Program-made: the position numbers and the translations under genes
Assembly: GCA_014058405.1 (NCBI GenBank)
Contig: CP047423.1
Location: forward strand, 1,736,001 to 1,800,000
From: Candidatus Nitrospira kreftii
GTDB taxonomy: Bacteria > Nitrospirota > Nitrospiria > Nitrospirales > Nitrospiraceae
Reading direction: 5' to 3'
Length of the DNA stretch: 64,000 nucleotides
Notes under the pieces: generated by a model
Databases searched by the model: none
Seen by the model: the letters and a program-made list of their open reading frames with translations, nothing else
Told to the model about the DNA's origin: nothing
Shown here: one piece after another, positions 35,562 through 45,589 of the stretch
How positions within the stretch are numbered: position 1 is the stretch's first letter
Layout: each line of letters begins with the position of its first letter

Positions 35562-35641
35562 TCTGCTGCATCAGCCTCATTGCAGGCTGGTCAGGAGGGC
35601 TCGACAATAGGTTCATGAGGGGGCATGTTTCAATATCCACC

Positions 35642-36994
35642 ATGCGCAGATTCTCTCTTCTTCTGATTATTATCGTGCTCATCGGTAGTAGTTCTCCTGT
35701 ATCGGCTCAGGTTCCCCGTATCTTTGGGCAAGGGGCAGCAGCGTCGGGGATGGGGAATGCCTTTGCGGCACAAGCCGATAATCCCTCAGCGCTGCACTAC
35801 AATCCTGCCGGTATGACGCAATTGCCTGGAGTGCAAGTGATGGCGGGCGGATTGCTTGTGGGTGGCCCGCTCAGCCATAGGGGCCCGAATGGTCTTACGA
35901 CGTCCGGTGATCATGATGGTGTCATTGCATGGCCGGCTCCCGCACATACCTATATTACGGCGAATCTTCAAGGTCTTGGTGTACCCCTGCTTGATAAGCT
36001 TACAGTAGGGGTGGGAGTGACCACTCCGTTCGGCTCAGCCACGCGATGGCCGGATACAAGTCCATTGAGTACGGTTGCCAGCTTCAGTGCATTGCCGTTG
36101 TTTGATATCAAACCAACGATTGCCTATCAACTTCTTCCTGATCTTTCCATTGGCGCAGGGGCTGACATCTACACCTTCGCAGGCCTTTTCGGTGAAGGTC
36201 ATGCAGAATTTCAGAGAGTTGTCTCTCCTGGAAGCAAGCTTGAGCTAAATGGAAAAGATACCGCACTTGGTTTTAATGTTGGCGCGTTATACACGGCGTT
36301 GCGGAATGGGGACGGGTTGCCGGTTGTCAACGTCGCCGTTGTCTACCGAAGTCAGGCAACGCTCCATTTAGATGGGGTCCAGTTGATCAATGGAGTCAAG
36401 GTCCGGGACACGACTACGACCCTTGTGTTGCCCCAGGTCATTACCGGTGGAATCGCGCTGTGGCCCATCAGGAATACTGAGCGCGAGTGGAAGCTCGAAT
36501 TGAATGTCGATTATGTCGGCTGGAAGTCAGTTAGAAACTTAGATATTCGGAGACCGGATGGAACCGTTCTCCTCCCACAGCCACAAAATTGGAAAAGTAC
36601 CTATGCCATTTTGGTCGGGACCGAGTATCGGTGGTTGAAGATGAATCAACTGCCTGGCTGGGAAGTAGCGGTACGAGGCGGTTATACGCATCAGCAAACA
36701 CAAGTCCCTGACGCCACGTTTAATCCTACGATCCCATCGGCCGACGTGCATATCATTTCAACGGGTTTTGGACTGCTCTGTAGGGAAAATGGATCGTTTC
36801 TGGGGCTGACACCCTGTGGCAGTCTCGGAATTGGATCAATCAAGGCAAAAGTCGTCGGTGTGGATCTGTCCTACCAGGTGTCACTGTACGAGCCGAGAAC
36901 TATTGCTGGGAATACGCTCGATCGAGCCGGAGTGAATGGGTTCTACCAAAATACCGCACACGCTGGCGGTCTTTCCGTCCGAGCTAGTTTCTAG
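35642..36994 (+). CDS. FadL/OmpP1/TodX family outer-membrane transporter
   Basis: This is a 450-residue protein with a signal peptide (MRRFSLLLIIIVLIGSSSPVSA; the start at 35642 is chosen so that this begins the protein). The mature N-terminus has the family hallmark GQGAAASGMGNAFAAQADNP, then SALHYNPAGMTQLPG, the hatch region of FadL barrels. The C-terminus ends in Phe after NTAHAGGLSVRASF, typical of outer-membrane barrels. Members import long-chain fatty acids or hydrophobic compounds. The in-frame ATG at 35615 is an alternative start. The gene is convergent with alr. Confidence 0.88.
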   Translation: MRRFSLLLIIIVLIGSSSPVSAQVPRIFGQGAAASGMGNAFAAQADNPSALHYNPAGMTQLPGVQVMAGGLLVGGPLSHRGPNGLTTSGDHDGVIAWPAPAHTYITANLQGLGVPLLDKLTVGVGVTTPFGSATRWPDTSPLSTVASFSALPLFDIKPTIAYQLLPDLSIGAGADIYTFAGLFGEGHAEFQRVVSPGSKLELNGKDTALGFNVGALYTALRNGDGLPVVNVAVVYRSQATLHLDGVQLINGVKVRDTTTTLVLPQVITGGIALWPIRNTEREWKLELNVDYVGWKSVRNLDIRRPDGTVLLPQPQNWKSTYAILVGTEYRWLKMNQLPGWEVAVRGGYTHQQTQVPDATFNPTIPSADVHIISTGFGLLCRENGSFLGLTPCGSLGIGSIKAKVVGVDLSYQVSLYEPRTIAGNTLDRAGVNGFYQNTAHAGGLSVRASF

Positions 36995-37075
36995 TCATTG
37001 ACGCGGAAACTCCGCAACGCTCTCGGAGTGTAAGATTTTCTCCGCGTGTCGATGAGCCCAGATGTGCGAATGAAT

Positions 37076-38209
37076 TTATGCGGAACGATACAGCCTTGGA
37101 ACCTGCGGGCTGATCGAACAGAGAACCTCGTACGAGATCGTCCCTGCCCATTCGGCAAGATTATCGGCCGTGATGCGCTCGTTCGCTTGTTGCCCGATCA
37201 GCACGACTTCGTCCCCAACAGCCGCGCTCGGGATCATGGTCACGTCGATCATCACCATATCCATGCACACCCGTCCTACGATGGGAGCACGTTGTTCTCG
37301 AACCAGAACATGGCCTCGATTTGAGAGCTGTCGGTTTAACCCATCGGAGTAGCCGATCGGGAGAATCGCGATCCGGGTTGGCCGTTTGGCCATGAAAGTA
37401 CGATTGTAGCTGACGGTTTCTCCAGGCTGGATGACTCGGAGCTGCGCAATACGGGTCGTGAGAGAAAGGACCGGTCTAAGGTCAGGAGCTTGAACGGTAC
37501 GAGGCAGCGTGTGGTATCCATACAGCATGATTCCAGGACGAACAAGCGAGTAGTGAGCTGATGGAAAACGAACGATGCCGGCGCTATTAGAAAGATGGAT
37601 CATCGGAACGCTAAATCCTTCTTTACGTATAGCCATTATTACTCGCTCAAAACGGGTGATTTGCTGGTTAGTTGAATCGGGATCCAGCCCATCGGAGTCG
37701 GCTAAGTGAGACATCAGGCCTTCTAAACGCAGGGACGAGGGAAAGGTGTGCTTCGCAAGGATCGCTTGGAGCTCATTCTGAGTTAAACCTAACCTTCCCA
37801 TACCGGTCTCAATCTTCAGATGAATCGGGTAGAGGGGCGAACCTTGGGTAGCATACTGACCCAGCGCTGCCAGGGTAGATGGGTCACTCACTACCGGCGT
37901 AAGCTGATGCGCAAAGAGGTCTTCAAATTGCTCTCGAAAGATCGGTCCAAGAACAACGATCGAGACTGCGATACCTGCTTGACGGAGGGAAATTCCTTCT
38001 TCGATCGAAAACACTGCAAGGCGAACCACTCCATGACGAGTTAATGTCCGTGCTATCTCAACCGCCCCGTGACCATACGCATTGGCCTTGACCACTGCCA
38101 TGATGTCACACCCGGGAGAGAGGACACGACGCAATTGAAGAAGATTGTGGGCAAGGGCGGCCAGATCAACGGTGGCTACGGTTGGGAGGAAAGTGAACGG
38201 AATCGGCAC
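37076..38209 (-). CDS. alr: alanine racemase
   Basis: This 377-residue PLP enzyme has the Schiff-base Lys41 in AVVKANAYGHG, and the second-base region RVCMDMVMIDVT with the conserved CMD motif. IVLGPIF and HLSNSAGI lie in the barrel. It interconverts L- and D-alanine for peptidoglycan. It is last in the minus-strand order rpsB-tsf-pyrH-frr-alr, 29 bases after frr, so it is likely in the same transcript. Confidence 0.95.
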   Translation of the reverse strand: MPIPFTFLPTVATVDLAALAHNLLQLRRVLSPGCDIMAVVKANAYGHGAVEIARTLTRHGVVRLAVFSIEEGISLRQAGIAVSIVVLGPIFREQFEDLFAHQLTPVVSDPSTLAALGQYATQGSPLYPIHLKIETGMGRLGLTQNELQAILAKHTFPSSLRLEGLMSHLADSDGLDPDSTNQQITRFERVIMAIRKEGFSVPMIHLSNSAGIVRFPSAHYSLVRPGIMLYGYHTLPRTVQAPDLRPVLSLTTRIAQLRVIQPGETVSYNRTFMAKRPTRIAILPIGYSDGLNRQLSNRGHVLVREQRAPIVGRVCMDMVMIDVTMIPSAAVGDEVVLIGQQANERITADNLAEWAGTISYEVLCSISPQVPRLYRSA

Positions 38210-38238
38210 GTGATGAAGAGAGGGTCAGGAAGCCGGAC

Positions 38239-38802
38239 TCAAACTTCCATGATTTCCTGTTCCTTTTTCTTGATGATCTCGTCAATTTTCTGGCCGTATT
38301 GCTCGATGAGTTTTTGAGTCTCTTGTTCTGCTTTGCGCAGCTCGTCCTCTGTCAGCTGTCCATCTTTTTGGAGCTTCTTTAACTCCTCATTGGCCTCCCG
38401 TCGGAAACCTCTGATCTTTACCTTGGTATCTTCACCATGTTTCTTGCAGATTTTCGTCAAGTCTTTACGGCGCTCCTCGGTCAAGGGTGGAAGTGGAACC
38501 CGAATCAGTTTGCCGTCATTCGATGGTGTCACGCCCAAGCCTGAGTTGGAGATGGCTTTCTCAATCTCCTTGATGAGCTTTGGTTCCCAAGGCTGAATGG
38601 AGATCAATCGCGATTCCGGAGTAGCGACATTGGCCACCTGCTTCAACGGTGTCATGGTGCCGTAGTAGTCAACTCGAATGCCATCGAGAAGTGCGACGGA
38701 AGCTCGCCCGGTTCGAAGACCCGATAGATCTTTCCGCAGATGTTCGAGCGCCTGATCCATCTGAGCGGTGAATGACTGCCGAATCGGTGCTGCGTTGGAC
38801 AT
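38239..38802 (-). CDS. frr: ribosome recycling factor
   Basis: This 187-residue protein has the RRF pattern: HLRKDLSGLRTGRASVALLD near residues 19-38, TPESRLISIQPWEP, NDGKLIRVPLPPLTEERRKD, and the lysine-rich helix KKKEQEIMEV at the end. It splits post-termination ribosomes together with EF-G. The start at 38802 follows CGAGGTG. It lies 19 bases downstream of pyrH in a standard translation operon order. Confidence 0.96.
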   Translation of the reverse strand: MSNAAPIRQSFTAQMDQALEHLRKDLSGLRTGRASVALLDGIRVDYYGTMTPLKQVANVATPESRLISIQPWEPKLIKEIEKAISNSGLGVTPSNDGKLIRVPLPPLTEERRKDLTKICKKHGEDTKVKIRGFRREANEELKKLQKDGQLTEDELRKAEQETQKLIEQYGQKIDEIIKKKEQEIMEV

Positions 38803-38821
38803 GAGTACACCTCGTGTAAAA

Positions 38822-39547
38822 TCAGCGATCGCCGAGCGTAACCAACGTTCCGAGCGGCTCGCCCAAAGCCACACGCTTAAAATTTCCGCTAATTTTCAAG
38901 TTAAAGACAACGAGAGGCAATTTATTATCCATGCATAGGCTGATCGCTGTGGAATCCATGACTTTGAGATTCTGATTGAGAATGGACAGAAAGGAGATGC
39001 AGTCGTATTTTTTCGCCGACGGATTCGTCACCGGATCCGCCTCATAGATTCCATCGACTTTTGTGCCCTTCATGATCACCTGGGCACTGATCTCCATAGC
39101 CCGAAGGACGGCGGCGGTATCCGTCGAGAAATACGGATTTCCTGTCCCACCGGCAAAAATGACCACACGATTCTTTTCAAGATGCCGAATAGCTCTTCGA
39201 CGGATGTACCCTTCTGCAAGCTGGCGCATCTCGATGGCAGATTGCACGCGGGTGATGACGCCGACACGTTCCAGCGCATTCTGAAGGGCTAGCGCGTTGA
39301 GGACGGTCGCAAGCATCCCCATATAGTCAGCCGAGGCCCGCTCCATCCCGGAAGCACTCGCTGCAATCCCTCGAAAAATGTTCCCACCTCCGATGACAAT
39401 CGCAACTTGTACGTCAAGTGCGACCACGGAGGCGATTTCTTCAGCAAGATTTTCAAGGATCGATGGTTGAATGCCGTAGCCCTGCTCTCCAGCCAACATC
39501 TCCCCACTGACCTTCAGAAGGAGACGGCGGTATTTCGCAGTGCTCAT
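38822..39547 (-). CDS. pyrH: UMP kinase
   Basis: This 241-residue amino-acid-kinase-fold enzyme starts [20 protein letters not shown]. It has [20 protein letters not shown] (residues about 127-146) and [10 protein letters not shown], all typical of bacterial UMP kinase. It phosphorylates UMP to UDP. Its ATG overlaps the tsf stop by 4 bases, giving translational coupling. Confidence 0.96.
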   Translation of the reverse strand: MSTAKYRRLLLKVSGEMLAGEQGYGIQPSILENLAEEIASVVALDVQVAIVIGGGNIFRGIAASASGMERASADYMGMLATVLNALALQNALERVGVITRVQSAIEMRQLAEGYIRRRAIRHLEKNRVVIFAGGTGNPYFSTDTAAVLRAMEISAQVIMKGTKVDGIYEADPVTNPSAKKYDCISFLSILNQNLKVMDSTAISLCMDNKLPLVVFNLKISGNFKRVALGEPLGTLVTLGDR

Positions 39548-40140
39548 ACTTCGCCTAGCTGATAGCGGGTAAAACGACGGATATTCATGTTCTCGCCGAT
39601 CTTGGCGACCTTCTGGGCGACGAGGTCCTTGATGGTGACGGCTGGATCTTTGATGAATGATTGTTCAAGGAGGCAATTTTCTTGATAAAACTTCTCAAGT
39701 TTCCCTTCGACGATCTTCGGCCATGCGGCAGGGGGTTTCCCCATTTCCTTGGCCTGACCTTCATAAATCAATTTTTCCTTCTCGGCGACATCGGACGGAA
39801 CATCCTCGCGTTTCACGAACGACGGCTTTGCGGCAGCGACCTGAAGAGCCAAATCGTTGACGAAAGATTTGAACTCTTCGTTGCGGGCCACAAAATCCGT
39901 TTCACAATTGACTTCGATCAAGACGCCGATCTTGCCGCCCATGTGGATATATGAATGGATCAAGCCTTGATTGGTCTCACGTCCCGCCTTTTTGGCAGCA
40001 GCAGCGAGTCCTTTTTGGCGCAAATAATCGATGGCTTTCTCGACATCATCCCCGTTTTCAGTGAGAGCTTTTTGACAGTCGAGAATCCCTGCTCCTGTTT
40101 TTTCACGAAGTTCTTTCACAAGCTGACTGGATCCTGCCAT
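39544..40140 (-). CDS. tsf: elongation factor Ts (short form)
   Basis: This 198-residue EF-Ts has the N-terminal motif [20 protein letters not shown], then [19 protein letters not shown], and the core [14 protein letters not shown]. It is the short type with a reduced C-terminal domain, compared with about 280 residues in enterobacteria. It exchanges GDP on EF-Tu. It lies between rpsB and pyrH. Confidence 0.96.
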   Translation of the reverse strand: MAGSSQLVKELREKTGAGILDCQKALTENGDDVEKAIDYLRQKGLAAAAKKAGRETNQGLIHSYIHMGGKIGVLIEVNCETDFVARNEEFKSFVNDLALQVAAAKPSFVKREDVPSDVAEKEKLIYEGQAKEMGKPPAAWPKIVEGKLEKFYQENCLLEQSFIKDPAVTIKDLVAQKVAKIGENMNIRRFTRYQLGEV

Positions 40141-40204
40141 GGTTCAATGTTCCTTCACAGTTGCATTCAAGATGAGCGCCTGACGGCATTGATCTAAACA
40201 AGAA

Positions 40205-40978
40205 TTACGAAACCGGAACACTCTCAGCCCGCATGGCTGACCTCTTGTCCCCGCCTGGAGGAGCGGCCTGAAATGCGGCTTCCTCTCGCTGGGCTTTGAC
40301 ATGCGCACCCTCAATACAGGCATCGGCAATCTTGGATGTGATCAGTTTGATCGAACGAATGGCGTCATCGTTCCCTGGGATTGGGTAGGTAATGTGATCG
40401 GGGTCGCAGTTGCTATCCAAAATAGCGATGACCGGGATATCGAGTCGCGTAGCCTCCTGCACGGCAATTTTTTCGATTCGCGTATCGAGTACGAACACGG
40501 CGCCGGGAAGACCGCGCATGTTTTTGATGCCCGACAGATATTTTTGGAGCTTGGCGATGTCCTTCTGCATGAGAAGGATCTCTTTCTTCTTGAGGCCATG
40601 TTCGCTAGGGTTGAGGAGTGTCGCCTCCATCTTTTTCATCTTATCGATACTGCGTCGAATAGTTTGGAAGTTGGTCAACATCCCGCCCAGCCATCGTTGG
40701 TTGACGAAATACATGTTGGCCCGCTTGGCTTCTTCTTCGAGTATCTCCGCAGCCTGCCGCTTTGTACCGACGAATAAAACAGATTCTCCCGCTGCGACCA
40801 GGTCACGGACAAAGGCATAAGTGTGTTCCATCCGTGCGACGGTTTGTTGCAAGTCGATGATGTAAATGCCGCTTCGCTCACCGAACAAAAACTTTTTCAT
40901 TTTGGGATTCCAGCGGTTCGTCTGATGTCCAAAGTGAACCCCGGCTTCCAGCAGTTCCTTGATCTCTACCACTCCCAT
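40205..40978 (-). CDS. rpsB: 30S ribosomal protein S2
   Basis: This 257-residue protein starts [20 protein letters not shown] at 40978, preceded by GGGAGGTGA. An upstream in-frame ATG lies before that site. Typical S2 segments are [34 protein letters not shown] and [14 protein letters not shown]. It is the first gene of the minus-strand operon. The 210 bases upstream contain its promoter region and a small hairpin near 41055-41071. Confidence 0.97.
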   Translation of the reverse strand: MGVVEIKELLEAGVHFGHQTNRWNPKMKKFLFGERSGIYIIDLQQTVARMEHTYAFVRDLVAAGESVLFVGTKRQAAEILEEEAKRANMYFVNQRWLGGMLTNFQTIRRSIDKMKKMEATLLNPSEHGLKKKEILLMQKDIAKLQKYLSGIKNMRGLPGAVFVLDTRIEKIAVQEATRLDIPVIAILDSNCDPDHITYPIPGNDDAIRSIKLITSKIADACIEGAHVKAQREEAAFQAAPPGGDKRSAMRAESVPVS

Positions 40979-41189
40979 GCCTTCACCTCCCTTCAAGCTT
41001 GCAGAGCACCCAGTAATGGGGTGAGGGAATCACTTCCCTTATCCTCAAGCTACGCAGCGTGTCTTACGCTGATTGTGATTTTATTAGTTCGTGCCGAGTC
41101 TCGCACATAACGAGTCGGCCCCTATCAAACACAGACCGGCGACGCTACCACAGTCCCGTCAATGTTTCAAGTTACAACCTCTCTGCAAG

Positions 41190-42401
41190 CTAGGATCGAT
41201 AGCTAGCATTAATACGGACATAGTCATAGGACAGGTCTGTCGTCCACATGTGCGCATCCGCCGAGCCCTGTGCGAGATGGATCGCGACAGTAAACTCCTT
41301 CCGCTTGAAGACCCTGGCAATCTTCTTTTCTGCATCGAGGCCGGTTCCTACACCTCGCCTCACCATCACGATGTCGTCGAAGCGCACCACGACCGTGTCG
41401 GGATTGATCGCAACGCCGGAACGCCCAATAGCTGCCATGACTCTGCCCCAATTGGCATCCTCCCCAAACAGCGCCGTCTTGAACAGATTCGATGTTGCAA
41501 TGGTTTCGGCGACTCGTTTTGCTGCTGCCGCCGTTGTGGCCCCTTCTACTAGTATCTTCACGACCTTCGTCACCCCCTCGCCATCACGGCAGATCATGAG
41601 AGCTAGGGCCTGGGCAGCCTCAGTTAAGAGACGTTCGAAAACGCGATAGGAACGCGTACCCAGTCGAATCGTTCGATTCCTCGCAAGACCATTGGCCAGA
41701 CAGAGGACCGTATCGTTCGTGCTGGTGTCACCGTCGACGGTAATACAGTTGAAAGATCGATCGGTCGCCGACTTCAATGCGCGCTGAAGGGCCAATGGAG
41801 CGATCGCGGCATCGGTTGTCAAATACCCGAGCATCGTGGCCATGTTCGGATGGATCATGCCAGACCCTTTCGCCATCCCGCCGATGATGACGACACGACC
41901 ATCGATCTTGGCCTGTACCACAACTGTTTTCGGGCGTAGGTCCGTGGTTAAAATTGCTTGGGCCGCTTGGTGGCCTCCCTGAACATTAAGGCGCGAGATC
42001 AAAGTCGGAACAGCTTTCGTGATACGATCAATTGGCAACGCTCGACCGATCACACCGGTAGATCCCACGAAGACCTGTTGCACCGGAATAGCCAATCGGT
42101 GCGCTACGGCCGTTGCCATAGCCTGTGCAGCAAGCAACCCCTGCTCACCCGTACAGGCATTGGCGTTCCCACTATTGACGATAATTGCCCGTCCTCGATG
42201 GGCGTGAAGATGATGTCGATCCAGAAGCACCGGTGCGGCAGCGACACGATTCTTCGTAAACACTCCGGCAATCGGTCCGCTGACCTCGGATACACACAGG
42301 GCAAGATCGAGTTGGTTAGATTTCTTGATTCCACAATGAATACCCGAGGCTTGGAAGCCCAGCGGTGCAGTGACACCCTCAGGTTTACGTTTCTTCATCA
42401 T
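41190..42401 (-). CDS. argJ: bifunctional ornithine acetyltransferase / N-acetylglutamate synthase
   Basis: This 403-residue ArgJ has the self-cleavage site before Thr189 in IHPNMATMLGYL, preceded by GGMAKGSGM. The N-terminal half begins PLGFQASGIHCGIKK and contains VVNSGNANACTG. The C-terminal half has TVDGDTSTNDTVLCLANG and NWGRVMAAIG. It recycles the acetyl group in arginine synthesis. It is followed upstream (higher coordinates) by argC on the same strand with a 52-base gap, forming an arginine pair. Confidence 0.96.
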   Translation of the reverse strand: MMKKRKPEGVTAPLGFQASGIHCGIKKSNQLDLALCVSEVSGPIAGVFTKNRVAAAPVLLDRHHLHAHRGRAIIVNSGNANACTGEQGLLAAQAMATAVAHRLAIPVQQVFVGSTGVIGRALPIDRITKAVPTLISRLNVQGGHQAAQAILTTDLRPKTVVVQAKIDGRVVIIGGMAKGSGMIHPNMATMLGYLTTDAAIAPLALQRALKSATDRSFNCITVDGDTSTNDTVLCLANGLARNRTIRLGTRSYRVFERLLTEAAQALALMICRDGEGVTKVVKILVEGATTAAAAKRVAETIATSNLFKTALFGEDANWGRVMAAIGRSGVAINPDTVVVRFDDIVMVRRGVGTGLDAEKKIARVFKRKEFTVAIHLAQGSADAHMWTTDLSYDYVRINASYRS

Positions 42402-42453
42402 GGCTCGATTCGGGTTGTGGCTGAGTGTGAGGCGATCACTGATTTAGAAGTGG

Positions 42454-43506
42454 CTAGGGATAACTAGCCGGTGCCGTTAGTCCGGTGTCCTCTGAAATCC
42501 CCAGCATGAGATTCATCGCTTGGATGGCTTGACCTGCCGCACCTTTGACTAGATTATCGACGGCAGCCACCGTCACGACCCATCCGGCTCGCGGATCCGT
42601 GTAGACACCGAGATCACAATAGTTGGTCCCTTTGATGTATCGTGGATTAGGAACCACGTCTTCATGGAGCCGAACAAACCGCTCGTTTTTATAAAAATCC
42701 CGGTACAGATCTCGAAGATCCGATAGGGACATCGTTCGGACAAGCTTGCAGTAGGCCGTACTCAGGATGCCTCGATTCATCGGGACAAGATGGGGCGTGA
42801 ATGTCACGGTTACGGCCTCACGACTCTCTAGAAGGCCGGACAATTCTTGCTCGATTTCCGGTGTATGGCGATGTTGACCAATTTTATAAGGCTCCAACGA
42901 TTCATGCGCTTCCGGAAAATGATAGGCCAGCGCCGGACTGCGTCCGGCACCGGACACACCGGATTTGGCGTCGATCACGATCGTTTCAGGCTGCACAAGC
43001 CCTCTCGCGAATAGAGGCGCCAACTGGAGGATAGCGGCCGTGGGATAACATCCAGGTGACGCCACCAGTTTCGCCTTGGCGATCGCTTTTCTGTGGAGTT
43101 CTGGTAAACCGTAGACTGCCTCTTTCAGCAGGTGTGAATGTACGTGCGAAGTTTGATACCACTTTTCATAGGTGCCGACGTCCTTCAATCGATAGTCGGC
43201 ACTCAGGTCAACGACTGGTTTATCGGCTTTGACACAGATCGCGACGGGGTCCTGTGATTTTGTATGGGGGAGAGCCAGAAACACGGCATCAGCCCGTTCT
43301 GCTAATGCGTCAGGTGCCAGAGCCTCGAAACGATGCTCAATCATTCCCTTTAAGCTTGGAAAGACGGATGAGATCGACTGGCCCGCTGATTTCTCTGATG
43401 TCACCGCCGTAATCGAGAACGAGGGGTGAGCAATGGCAAGCCGAACAAGCTCTGCTCCGGCATATCCACTGGCTCCTGCAATGGCGATACGAAACCGCTT
43501 GCTCAT
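42454..43506 (-). CDS. argC: N-acetyl-gamma-glutamyl-phosphate reductase
   Basis: This 350-residue enzyme starts MSKRFRIAIAGASGYAGAEL, with a Rossmann GASGYAG loop. The catalytic Cys is about residue 153 in VASPGCYPTAAI, and a His-containing segment HRHTPEIEQ follows. It reduces acetylglutamyl phosphate in arginine synthesis. The start at 43506 is by homology; an ATG five codons earlier is possible. A rho-independent terminator of the rplM-rpsI operon lies about 55 bases upstream, so it needs its own promoter. Confidence 0.95.
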   Translation of the reverse strand: MSKRFRIAIAGASGYAGAELVRLAIAHPSFSITAVTSEKSAGQSISSVFPSLKGMIEHRFEALAPDALAERADAVFLALPHTKSQDPVAICVKADKPVVDLSADYRLKDVGTYEKWYQTSHVHSHLLKEAVYGLPELHRKAIAKAKLVASPGCYPTAAILQLAPLFARGLVQPETIVIDAKSGVSGAGRSPALAYHFPEAHESLEPYKIGQHRHTPEIEQELSGLLESREAVTVTFTPHLVPMNRGILSTAYCKLVRTMSLSDLRDLYRDFYKNERFVRLHEDVVPNPRYIKGTNYCDLGVYTDPRAGWVVTVAAVDNLVKGAAGQAIQAMNLMLGISEDTGLTAPASYP

Positions 43507-43561
43507 CGACCAGCAACCCATCCAACCATGCGAGGGAAATGGTCACCCCTCGTAAGGACAC

Positions 43562-43590
43562 AAAAAAGGGAAGGCCTGGAGCCTTCCCTT
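43562..43590 (-). terminator. rho-independent terminator after rpsI
   Basis: Reading the minus strand downstream of rpsI, GGGAAGGC pairs with GCCTTCCC around a 5-base loop (43568-43588). A run of six T follows. It lies 24 bases after the rpsI stop and separates the ribosomal pair from argC. Confidence 0.85.
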
Positions 43591-43613
43591 TCGTAGTTCG
43601 TTGGCTCCTGCAC

Positions 43614-44006
43614 TTACCGTTTGGAGTATTGGAAGCGCTTACGGGCTCCCTTCTGTCCGTACTTTTTACGTTCCTTGACCCGTGAATCACGGGTGAGCAA
43701 CCCTTCTTTCTTCAAAGGGGTTCGTGTAGCAGGTGTCATCGCCACAAGCGCGCGCGCGATCGCATGGCGAAGCGCACCGGCTTGTCCCGTTGGTCCACCG
43801 CCATATACGGTTGCGCTGATCGTATATTTCCCCATGAGGCCGGCCATTTCTAGCGGCAGCTGGATGATTTGCCGAAGGGTCAAACGCGGGAAGGCCTGTT
43901 CCAGTGGCTTCTCATTCACCGTGATCTCACCCGCCGTTCCTGTCACCCAGGCTCTGGCGATCGCACACTTTCTCCGACCTGTTGCATACTGTGTCACCGC
44001 TGCCAT
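43614..44006 (-). CDS. rpsI: 30S ribosomal protein S9
   Basis: This 130-residue S9 begins with QYATGRRKCAIARAWVTGTA and ends in the conserved basic tail VKERKKYGQKGARKRFQYSKR. It contains GGGPTGQAGALRHAIARAL. It lies 37 bases downstream of rplM, the normal operon partner, and is followed by a strong terminator. Confidence 0.97.
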   Translation of the reverse strand: MAAVTQYATGRRKCAIARAWVTGTAGEITVNEKPLEQAFPRLTLRQIIQLPLEMAGLMGKYTISATVYGGGPTGQAGALRHAIARALVAMTPATRTPLKKEGLLTRDSRVKERKKYGQKGARKRFQYSKR

Positions 44007-44043
44007 GCGACTCGTCTCCTTCTGTTGAAAGCTAGAATTCTGT

Positions 44044-44475
44044 TTAAAGCGAAATAGGCTCTGGACGTTGAGCGTGATGTGGATGGTTCGGTCCTACGTA
44101 GACACGGAGCTTTCGTGCCATCCCATTCCCGAGCGGAGTTTTGGGAAGCATTCCCTCGATAGCCATGGTCAGGAGCTGACTTGGGTCTTTCCGAAATAGA
44201 TGGGCCGCGGTGGCTGTCTTCAGACCTCCTGGATATCCAGTGTGACGTCGATACAGTTTGGTTTCCATCTTGGTCCCCGTGAGTCGAATCTTCTCGGCAT
44301 TCACGATCACAACGTGATCGCCCAAATCGACATGAGGGGTGAATGTCGGCCGATGCTTACCTCGGAGCACGTTGGCCACCCGGGCAGCCAGTCGGCCTAG
44401 AGTTTTTCCATCGGCATCCACGAGATGCCAGGATTCTTTCACTTGCGTCGGCTTTTCAAAGTACGTTGTCATCAT
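44044..44475 (-). CDS. rplM: 50S ribosomal protein L13
   Basis: This L13 of about 143 residues has WHLVDADGKTLGRLAARVAN, DHVVIVNAEKIRLTG, YRRHTGYPGGLK and MLPKTPLGNGMARKLRVYVG. Several start codons are possible (GTG 44499, ATG 44481, 44475 and 44472). I take 44475, which puts GGAG about 9 bases upstream and gives the usual family length. It heads the rplM-rpsI operon. Confidence 0.96.
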   Translation of the reverse strand: MMTTYFEKPTQVKESWHLVDADGKTLGRLAARVANVLRGKHRPTFTPHVDLGDHVVIVNAEKIRLTGTKMETKLYRRHTGYPGGLKTATAAHLFRKDPSQLLTMAIEGMLPKTPLGNGMARKLRVYVGPNHPHHAQRPEPISL

Positions 44476-44525
44476 AGTCATCGTCTCCACGTCGGTCACG
44501 CTCTCGCGTGTATGTATGATTGAGA

Positions 44526-44999
44526 TTATACTTCCTTCGTTTCCAGCTTGGACAACCAGGCGTCCAGATTTTGTCCGCTACGCCGTCGCCATACATCCTG
44601 CGTCACATAAATAGGCGCGTGACATCGGAGCGCCAATGCGATAGCGTCACTTGGCCTGGCGTCGATGGTTCGGGTAACGCCCTTATTCTCGAGAAAAACC
44701 GTGGCATAGTACGTGCTGCTCTTGACATCAGTCAACACCACTCGTTCCGTCTTGATCCCGAAGTGCTCGCCGAAACTTTTAACCAGGTCGTGACTCATTG
44801 GCCGTGGGGTGATGCCGGCGTCCAAGGCGCGCTTGATAGCTTCCCCTTCGGAGGCTCCGACCCACACCATGAAATGTTCAGCTGCGGCATCTGTACGGGC
44901 CAGCACAATAATTCGTGTGTCGGTAGTCGGATCTTCGACGACTCGATTCACGATGAGCTCAATCAGCGGTTCCGTCTCTTGTGACGCACGCACTTCCAT
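44526..44999 (-). CDS. bifunctional nuclease-family (DUF151) protein, copy 2
   Basis: This 157-residue protein has ARTDAAAEHFMVWVGASEGE, ITPRPMSHDLVKSFGEHFGI and the signature TIDARPSDAIALALRCHAPI of the DUF151/BFN domain. Members are annotated as bifunctional nucleases by relation to a plant/Thermotoga group; activity in bacteria is mostly untested. Its ATG overlaps the stop of copy 1 in TGATG. An ATG-like start 16 codons earlier inside copy 1 is rejected. It is the same length as copy 1, so the pair probably arose by tandem duplication. Confidence 0.88.
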   Translation of the reverse strand: MEVRASQETEPLIELIVNRVVEDPTTDTRIIVLARTDAAAEHFMVWVGASEGEAIKRALDAGITPRPMSHDLVKSFGEHFGIKTERVVLTDVKSSTYYATVFLENKGVTRTIDARPSDAIALALRCHAPIYVTQDVWRRRSGQNLDAWLSKLETKEV

Positions 45000-45472
45000 C
45001 AGGAATCCAATTTCCCAAAGTCTTCGGGTTTCAGATTTTCCAGCCATTGATCAAGTTCGTCTGAGCTCTGCTTTCGAATCACAGACTCACTCGCAAAAAT
45101 AGGAGCCTGAGACCGTAGCGCCAGGGCAATGGCATCGCTAGGACGAGAATCAACGGTATATTCGGAATCTGCATAGGTCAGATGTATTTTTGAGAAATAC
45201 GTATTCTCAGTGAGATCGGTAATGACGACACTGATAACCTTGGCTTGAAAGGCGTCGAGATATGATTTCATAAAATCATGCGTCATAGGACGGGGAGGGG
45301 CGACATTCTCAAGAGCCAAACTGATCGAACTCGCCTCTGACTTTCCAACCCAGATTGGAAGCATTTCCGCCTGATCGTCGTCACGAAGGATAACGATGTA
45401 GGCATTATTGTAGGGGTCGAACATGAGCCCCTTCACTTGCATCTGAGTAATCATCAGTTCTCTGTGTTTCAA
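44999..45472 (-). CDS. bifunctional nuclease-family (DUF151) protein, copy 1
   Basis: This 157-residue protein starts MKHRELMITQMQVKGLMFDP. It carries the DUF151 core AEMLPIWVGKSEASSISLAL, PPRPMTHDFMKSYLDAFQAK and YTVDSRPSDAIALALRSQAP. It lies directly upstream of a same-length paralogue with a one-base TGATG overlap. Transcription may continue into rplM-rpsI, since gaps are short and all are on the minus strand. The biochemical role is unverified. Confidence 0.88.
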   Translation of the reverse strand: MKHRELMITQMQVKGLMFDPYNNAYIVILRDDDQAEMLPIWVGKSEASSISLALENVAPPRPMTHDFMKSYLDAFQAKVISVVITDLTENTYFSKIHLTYADSEYTVDSRPSDAIALALRSQAPIFASESVIRKQSSDELDQWLENLKPEDFGKLDS

Positions 45473-45589
45473 TTATAGGAAACAGCACAGGGTAGCACTT
45501 TCGAAATCAAGAAGTCAACGAACTCCGCGACATGAAAGGGAAAACTGTGGACACTGCTTGCCCACACAACCGGGGAAGGCGTCAGCCGC

